In this document: positions 15,616-19,095 of the stretch, piece after piece
How positions within the stretch are numbered: the stretch's first letter is position 1
How the letters are laid out: each line of letters begins with the position of its first letter
NCBI GenBank assembly: GCA_001940725.1
Contig: MDVR01000176.1
Location: forward strand, 1 to 19,095
Origin: Candidatus Heimdallarchaeota archaeon LC_2
Lineage (GTDB): Archaea; Asgardarchaeota; Heimdallarchaeia; Heimdallarchaeales; Kariarchaeaceae
Length of the DNA: 19,095 bases
Reading direction: 5' to 3'
Made by a program: the position numbers and the translations under genes
The notes under the pieces: generated by a model
Told to the model about the DNA's origin: nothing
What the model saw: only the letters and a program-made list of their open reading frames with translations
Database searches by the model: none

Positions 15616-16389
15616 AGCTTTTCGTTTACGATCATTTTTCTTTATATCATTAACAAAAACAATTTTTCCACCTTGGAATCCAAGACCTTCGATTTCTGGG
15701 TCCAATGTGCTTATTACTTCTTGATCTGTAGAATCAGATGTGAACGACAAATCAATTAGAATTTCATTGAGGCCCTCTTGGGTTTTTTCTCTAGTATTGG
15801 AAAAATGAATTTTACCCTCTTTTTCAAATAATAATCCATTAGCTATTCCCAATTGGAGGATTTCTTCTGGCGATTTACTAAGTTTAAGACTATTTAATAA
15901 TGCAAATCTTTGAATATCTTTGTTTTGATCTTTTGGTGATTGATTCAATGAAGAATATCCTATCTTTTGTAATCTTTGGACATCATACAAAGACGCATTT
16001 GTTATTATAGTCTTATCTTCAGTTAATTCTGATGTATACTTAAATACGGCTAAAATGTCTGCTAAAAATCTAGTTTGTATCGGATTATTAAATATTAGAG
16101 GAAATAATTCCTGCTCATAAAAATAATTACCATTTGCATCAGGGGTTGTTGCTTTCATTAATTGCCCCTGTAGTTCTTGTAATTTTGAAGCTATCATGTC
16201 ATTATTTGAACGATCACCAATTAAGGAGATTGATATCTTATCAATTTTCATATCAATTTCTGCATCCGAATTTCCAATTACGTCTAGGTAAATATCCAAT
16301 AACTCTTCGAGTTTAACACCATATGGCCTCTCAAAAAAGAGTTTCTTGGTTGGCCTTTTATGCTGTTTCCTCTTTTTATCACGAGGCAT
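15607..16389 (-). CDS. DUF2067-like archaeal protein, downstream of csl4
   Basis: A 260-residue soluble protein starts at ATG 16389, 14 nt after the csl4 stop, so it is co-transcribed with it. The N-terminus (PRDKKRKQHKRPTKK) and C-terminus (KKNDRKRKANS) are strongly basic, fitting an RNA-binding role. Residues of about 45-80 (AEIDMKIDKISISLIGDRSNNDMIASKLQEL) look like a KH-like alpha/beta unit. The following part (LADILAVFKYTSELTEDKTIITNASLYDVQRL, then SPEEILQLGIANGLLFEKEGKIHF) resembles archaeal DUF2067 proteins and ends in a winged-helix-like unit. The family assignment is from memory of its pattern and is moderate. Linkage to csl4 suggests a part in RNA processing or ribosome-related work. 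Confidence 0.8.
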   Translation of the reverse strand: MPRDKKRKQHKRPTKKLFFERPYGVKLEELLDIYLDVIGNSDAEIDMKIDKISISLIGDRSNNDMIASKLQELQGQLMKATTPDANGNYFYEQELFPLIFNNPIQTRFLADILAVFKYTSELTEDKTIITNASLYDVQRLQKIGYSSLNQSPKDQNKDIQRFALLNSLKLSKSPEEILQLGIANGLLFEKEGKIHFSNTREKTQEGLNEILIDLSFTSDSTDQEVISTLDPEIEGLGFQGGKIVFVNDIKKNDRKRKANS

Positions 16390-16403
16390 TTCTAAATCTC
16401 TCT

Positions 16404-16991
16404 TTATTTAACAAAACTTCTTCCGTAATCAATGGCAGTATTTCTTGATTGTTTCCAACCACAGGCTGTACACTCCAATGTATCACGTTTAATCTTGTTT
16501 GTTTCCTCACCACATTTTTCACAAAGAGAATATACAACACCTGAGTCATTTTTCTTTGTATCTAATTGGATTGGACTTGATTTAGCATCAATAACAGTTG
16601 CTCGAACAACATCCCCACTAGCATAGAAAGAATCAAATGATCTTACAAAATCTCTTGAAGCATCTGATATATGCATAATTGCAGAATAATGAGGAATTGT
16701 CTCCTTCCCATTGATGAATATAACATCAAATCTTGTGACACTCCTACCTGCTTTGATAACGACTGCAATTACTGTATCATGTCTTCTTGGCACTGGAGAT
16801 CCTTTTGGAAGAGAATACACTTTAGCACGATACGCTTTTTTATCAATATATTCTTCACCAAACACAGCGGATCGAACTTCATGGTTCTCAATGTATGTAC
16901 CTTTTGAAGCTAAAAATTCCTCCTCAATTCCAATTTTTGAAGAGGGGAAAAGGAATTTTTTCTCCTTAACCTTTTGTTCTTTATTAGTCAT
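16404..16991 (-). CDS. csl4: Exosome complex RNA-binding subunit Csl4
   Basis: This is a 195-residue protein of the archaeal exosome cap, which guides RNA to the Rrp41/Rrp42 ring for 3'-to-5' decay. In order it has a Csl4 N-terminal beta domain (EFLASKGTYIENHEVRSAVFG), an S1 RNA-binding domain (about residues 60-140: GSPVPRRHDTVIAVVIKAGRSVTRFDVIFINGKE through FASGDVVRATVID-like strands), and a C-terminal zinc ribbon with CEKC and CTAC pairs. Length and order are typical. The frame extends to ATG 17021, but that codon overlaps the TATA box at 17021-17033. The start at 16991 (MTNKEQKV) is therefore chosen, giving a leader of only a few nucleotides. It is the first gene of a two-gene operon. Confidence 0.93.
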   Translation of the reverse strand: MTNKEQKVKEKKFLFPSSKIGIEEEFLASKGTYIENHEVRSAVFGEEYIDKKAYRAKVYSLPKGSPVPRRHDTVIAVVIKAGRSVTRFDVIFINGKETIPHYSAIMHISDASRDFVRSFDSFYASGDVVRATVIDAKSSPIQLDTKKNDSGVVYSLCEKCGEETNKIKRDTLECTACGWKQSRNTAIDYGRSFVK

Positions 16992-17020
16992 TAATATAAT
17001 CCTACAAGTATTTATTTTCA

Positions 17021-17033
17021 TTATAGTATAATT
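17021..17033 (-). promoter_or_regulatory. TATA box of the csl4 operon
   Basis: AATTATACTATAA on the minus strand lies 30-42 nt before the ATG at 16991 and overlaps the upstream in-frame ATG at 17021, which would therefore not be transcribed. Confidence 0.5.
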
Positions 17034-17394
17034 AATCTTGTTTAGATCGCGACAGGAATTACTAATACTTACAATTATTTTTTTCTTTCTAAAAAATTAA
17101 AATTTTCAAAAAATAATTATTTGTTTAAATATTCAAAATAAGATCAATTGATCCATTATTGCGTGTAGTTGTTACAAAACTATCGGCTGTCTACAAAGAA
17201 TCTATACGAAATTTTTGAATGTAAAATAGATCTAGCTAGTTTGTCTCAAATTCAATTAAATATCAAATATTTAAGTAGATTAATTAATTAAAGATATTCA
17301 GGTCTCATAAATTATTCGAATTGCGTATTAGGATGATAATACGCACTTGGAAAAATTAATCGATCCATGATTTTAACATTGGATTGAAACGAAT
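17022..17394. other. 373-bp AT-rich intergenic region
   Basis: It holds the csl4 promoter at its left side and the first 22-bp dyad at 17323-17344. In between are fragments (GGCTGTCT at 17185, GTCTCAAAT at 17243) that recur inverted beyond the SnoaL gene. No gene is seen. Confidence 0.55.
17323..17344. repeat. 22-bp dyad 1 (GCGTATTA-N6-TAATACGC)
   Basis: Perfect 8-bp arms around GGATGA. It lies 50 nt beyond the SnoaL-like gene's stop. The same arms and spacing recur at 18090-18111. It may be an operator for a dimeric regulator or a terminator hairpin. Confidence 0.6.
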
Positions 17395-17961
17395 CTATGT
17401 TTTAATAGGAGAAACTTCGGGAATTAGTCCCCATTGATACAGAGAATCTAGATACAGCTTTATTTCTTCTTCTTGATTTCTCTTCATTACCAATGAGCCA
17501 TAATCTAACAATGTTTGTAAATGTAGTCCTGCACCTAGGTAGGCTATTACTTTTTCGTCTTTCATCCAAAATTCTACATAAGCACCGAGCTCTAGACCAA
17601 GCTTACGAGGATCATCTATTGTAACAGATCTATGTACCCAAACTGTATCCTCTTCTGCAACCATTCTACCAAAATCCCAATTTATATAAATTGTGGATAG
17701 CCATTTCATCATTTCAATCCATTCCTTTTTATTTGTGTAACTGTTGAAATTGTAGGATAGAGTATCTTCGTCGAAGCCTAAAAGTTTTATAAAATTATAA
17801 AATCCGGTTTTTGTATAGTTTGGATTAACTTTAAGATCCATATCACCACCCGATGGATAGAAATCATCATGAATTGTGGATTCAAAAAGTTTCCAGTCCT
17901 GTGTTTGTAATGCTTCGAAAAACATTCGAATAATTTTTTTATTTCCCTCAATTGTCATCAT
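17395..17961 (-). CDS. SnoaL-like / NTF2-fold protein
   Basis: This 188-residue protein begins MMTIEGNKKIIRMFFEALQTQDWKLFESTIHDDFYPSGG, the classic start of SnoaL-like (NTF2-fold) domains: a helix with FFEAL, a D-W-x-x-F turn and a strand around the cavity. A second diagnostic stretch follows: strands with MVAEEDTVWVHRSVTIDD and VEFWMKDEKVIAYLGAG, then a helix with DYGSLV. Members include small polyketide cyclases, ester cyclases, epoxide hydrolases and many proteins of unknown ligand, so no substrate can be named. It is a single gene on the minus strand, with the start at either of two adjacent ATGs. It is flanked on both sides by the 22-bp GCGTATTA dyads, at 50 nt downstream and 128 nt upstream, which suggests a shared regulator or a mobile past. 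Confidence 0.82.
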   Translation of the reverse strand: MMTIEGNKKIIRMFFEALQTQDWKLFESTIHDDFYPSGGDMDLKVNPNYTKTGFYNFIKLLGFDEDTLSYNFNSYTNKKEWIEMMKWLSTIYINWDFGRMVAEEDTVWVHRSVTIDDPRKLGLELGAYVEFWMKDEKVIAYLGAGLHLQTLLDYGSLVMKRNQEEEIKLYLDSLYQWGLIPEVSPIKT

Positions 17962-18086
17962 TATTAAGTTGTCTACTTAAAATTTGAATATTTCGGTTTC
18001 CCGTTGAACTGAGTGTATGATGGTTTTCAGTTTCGGCCCTTGGTTTTCTCAACAATTCATGCCAAGTTGATGTTTCTGAATTTCGT

Positions 18087-18114
18087 AATGCGTATTATGA
18101 GCATAATACGCATT
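18087..18114. repeat. 22-bp dyad 2, inside a 28-bp palindrome
   Basis: AATGCGTATTATG pairs perfectly with CATAATACGCATT (13 bp) around AG. Its core 18090-18111 is GCGTATTA-N6-TAATACGC, as in dyad 1. It lies 126 nt upstream of the SnoaL-like start codon. Confidence 0.65.
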
Positions 18115-18258
18115 CCATAGAATTTTCAACATTGAAGCTATTGATAAATTAATTTAGCAGAAAAAAAAATGAAGAAGTTAAAATAAACAAATTGCTATTT
18201 AATTAACTGATGGACTATATTTGAGACAGACAGCCAAAATCCATTTTTTAAAATCCAT

Positions 18259-18290
18259 TTTTTGCGTATAGGTGTACCTTAACGCAAAAA
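18259..18290. repeat. Dyad 3, variant with T/A-rich outer arms
   Basis: TTTTTGCGT (18259-18267) and ACGCAAAAA (18282-18290) pair perfectly, and AGGT/ACCT pair inside. The core 18264-18285 is again 22 bp (GCGTATAG to CTTAACGC), resembling dyads 1 and 2. It lies about 190 nt before the GNAT gene. Confidence 0.55.
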
Positions 18291-18450
18291 TTTGTTTCAT
18301 CATTTACAATGTTGAATATAATTTGATACAAATATTTTATTGCAATTTTCGTTTGATTGATATCAAAGTCTGACAAAACGAAATCATAGTTGTTACTATA
18401 TGCAAATTAATAATTTAATAATTATTTCACCCTTCAATTTTTCTTACAAA

Positions 18451-18460
18451 ATAGATATAT
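18451..18460 (+). promoter_or_regulatory. TATA box of the GNAT gene
   Basis: ATAGATATAT lies 23-32 nt before the ATG at 18483, predicting a leaderless transcript. Confidence 0.45.
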
Positions 18461-18482
18461 CACTTTAAAATATTAGAAAATT

Positions 18483-19095
18483 ATGACTTATGAAATCCGA
18501 ACCTACAAGGAAGAATATTTGGAAAAACAAGTTGAAATTGGATCATCAATTCTTAGTAACTGGTTAGGTACACAACAAACAGGATTAGAAGCACTGCGAA
18601 AAGCATATTCAAATGAGAATTTTGATCCAGAAACAAAGTTCTATGCTTTTAAGAATAATGAAATGGTAGGATTCCTCACAGCTGGTATCAAAGACACAAC
18701 AGCAAATATGGAATTTCCAGTTGTATTGTCAAATCATCAAGATGCAGAAAAATTATTAATCGAAGCTGCATATTCAAGCTTTAAAGAAAAAGGTCTTTCC
18801 CAAGTTGTAAGTAGAGCTTCTCCTACATGGGGTAAAACATTGGAATTTGTTAAAGAATATGGATATGCTAAAAAGAATGTATTGTGGATAAGTTCTAGGT
18901 TAGATATTGCTGATTTCGAATCATCACTAGATAATACAGATACAGAAAGTGTAAATATTGAAAATGATTATGAAGGAATAAAGGAAATTCTGATTAAATT
19001 TCGAGAAATGACACCTGAAGGTGTAGATAGCTATTTTAAAAGTCTTAAAAAAATAAATGAAAGAATCACTAGTTGGAAAGTTATACGAAGAGATG
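18483..19095 (+). CDS. GNAT-family N-acetyltransferase, C-terminus beyond window
   Basis: An ATG at 18483 opens a frame that runs to the right edge (204 codons, no stop). The N-terminus MTYEIRTYKEEYLEKQVEI is the usual first strand and helix of a GNAT domain. FYAFKNNEMVGFLTAGIKD gives the central strands, and AEKLLIEAAYSSFKEKGLSQVVSRASPTWGKTLEFVKEYGYAKKNVLWISS gives the helix and the conserved GY-containing end of the fold. The acetyl-CoA loop (Q/RxxGxG/A) is not well preserved, so cofactor binding is inferred. After about residue 145 a second region begins (DYEGIKEILIKFREMTPEGVDSYFKSL), which looks like the start of a second GNAT domain, suggesting a tandem enzyme. The acceptor substrate cannot be told. 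Confidence 0.78.
   Translation, partial: MTYEIRTYKEEYLEKQVEIGSSILSNWLGTQQTGLEALRKAYSNENFDPETKFYAFKNNEMVGFLTAGIKDTTANMEFPVVLSNHQDAEKLLIEAAYSSFKEKGLSQVVSRASPTWGKTLEFVKEYGYAKKNVLWISSRLDIADFESSLDNTDTESVNIENDYEGIKEILIKFREMTPEGVDSYFKSLKKINERITSWKVIRRD

Larger units (their letters stand above)
17962..18482. other. 521-bp intergenic region between divergent genes
   Basis: No gene is seen. It contains dyad 2 (18090-18111, within a longer palindrome 18087-18114), dyad 3 (18264-18285, within 18259-18290) and the GNAT promoter. It has the room and the features of a regulated divergent promoter region for the SnoaL-like and GNAT genes. Confidence 0.55.

Noticed and set aside
15158..15759. Plus-strand frames at 15158-15457 and 15484-15759
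   Set aside because: The first overlaps TnpB in another frame and the second runs over the putative guide RNA and the antisense of the DUF2067-like gene. Neither has a promoter or family.
1..19095. CRISPR array, tRNA or rRNA genes
   Set aside because: No regularly spaced repeats, no cloverleaf with a T-loop GTTC motif and no rRNA-like conserved stretches were seen on either strand by reading. A covariance search could still find a divergent RNA.

Overview
The window is strongly AT-rich DNA that reads as archaeal. It carries an exosome Csl4 subunit, an XPD/Rad3-type helicase and A/T-rich TATA boxes about 25-32 nt upstream of start codons, the pattern of leaderless or very short-leader archaeal transcripts. 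A decayed multi-finger C2H2/C2HC zinc-finger gene hints at a lineage with eukaryote-like zinc fingers, such as Asgard archaea, but nothing here fixes the lineage.

Layout. Positions 1-4971 hold three unrecognised proteins: a membrane protein running off the left edge (minus), an 884-residue protein with an internal duplication (plus) and a 317-residue protein (plus). Positions 4998-6126 are an IS481-like insertion sequence with imperfect terminal inverted repeats. It is flanked by an 8-bp palindromic target duplication, and its transposase has one in-frame amber codon. Positions 6422-6955 are a zinc-finger pseudogene.

Positions 7197-13776 hold the most unusual block. A small membrane protein is followed by a three-TM protein that looks like a HerA/VirD4-type ATPase with a ruined Walker A. 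Divergent to these is a 650-residue protein with a P-loop-like but lysine-free motif, and last comes an intact XPD-like helicase. Two of the three transcription units share a nearly identical 19-bp promoter. The last two genes are enclosed by 46-bp inverted hairpin repeats. I propose these four genes as a candidate uncharacterised DNA-handling module (transfer, element maintenance or defence).

Positions 13580-15600 are a decayed TnpB (IS605/IS1341-type) element. It has a 115-bp direct repeat at its left side, a 35-nt disrupting insertion just before the third RuvC aspartate, and a structured, guide-RNA-like 3' end.

Positions 15607-16991 are a housekeeping-like operon (csl4 and a DUF2067-like gene, minus). 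Positions 17395-17961 encode a SnoaL/NTF2-like protein (minus). From 18483 a GNAT acetyltransferase runs off the right edge. Three related 22-bp dyads (GCGTATTA-N6-TAATACGC type) surround the SnoaL gene and precede the GNAT gene, and look like operators or recurring hairpins.

The housekeeping part (right) and accessory part (centre) are separated by the TnpB remnant, so the centre is probably acquired or fast-evolving. No rRNA, tRNA or CRISPR array was seen.
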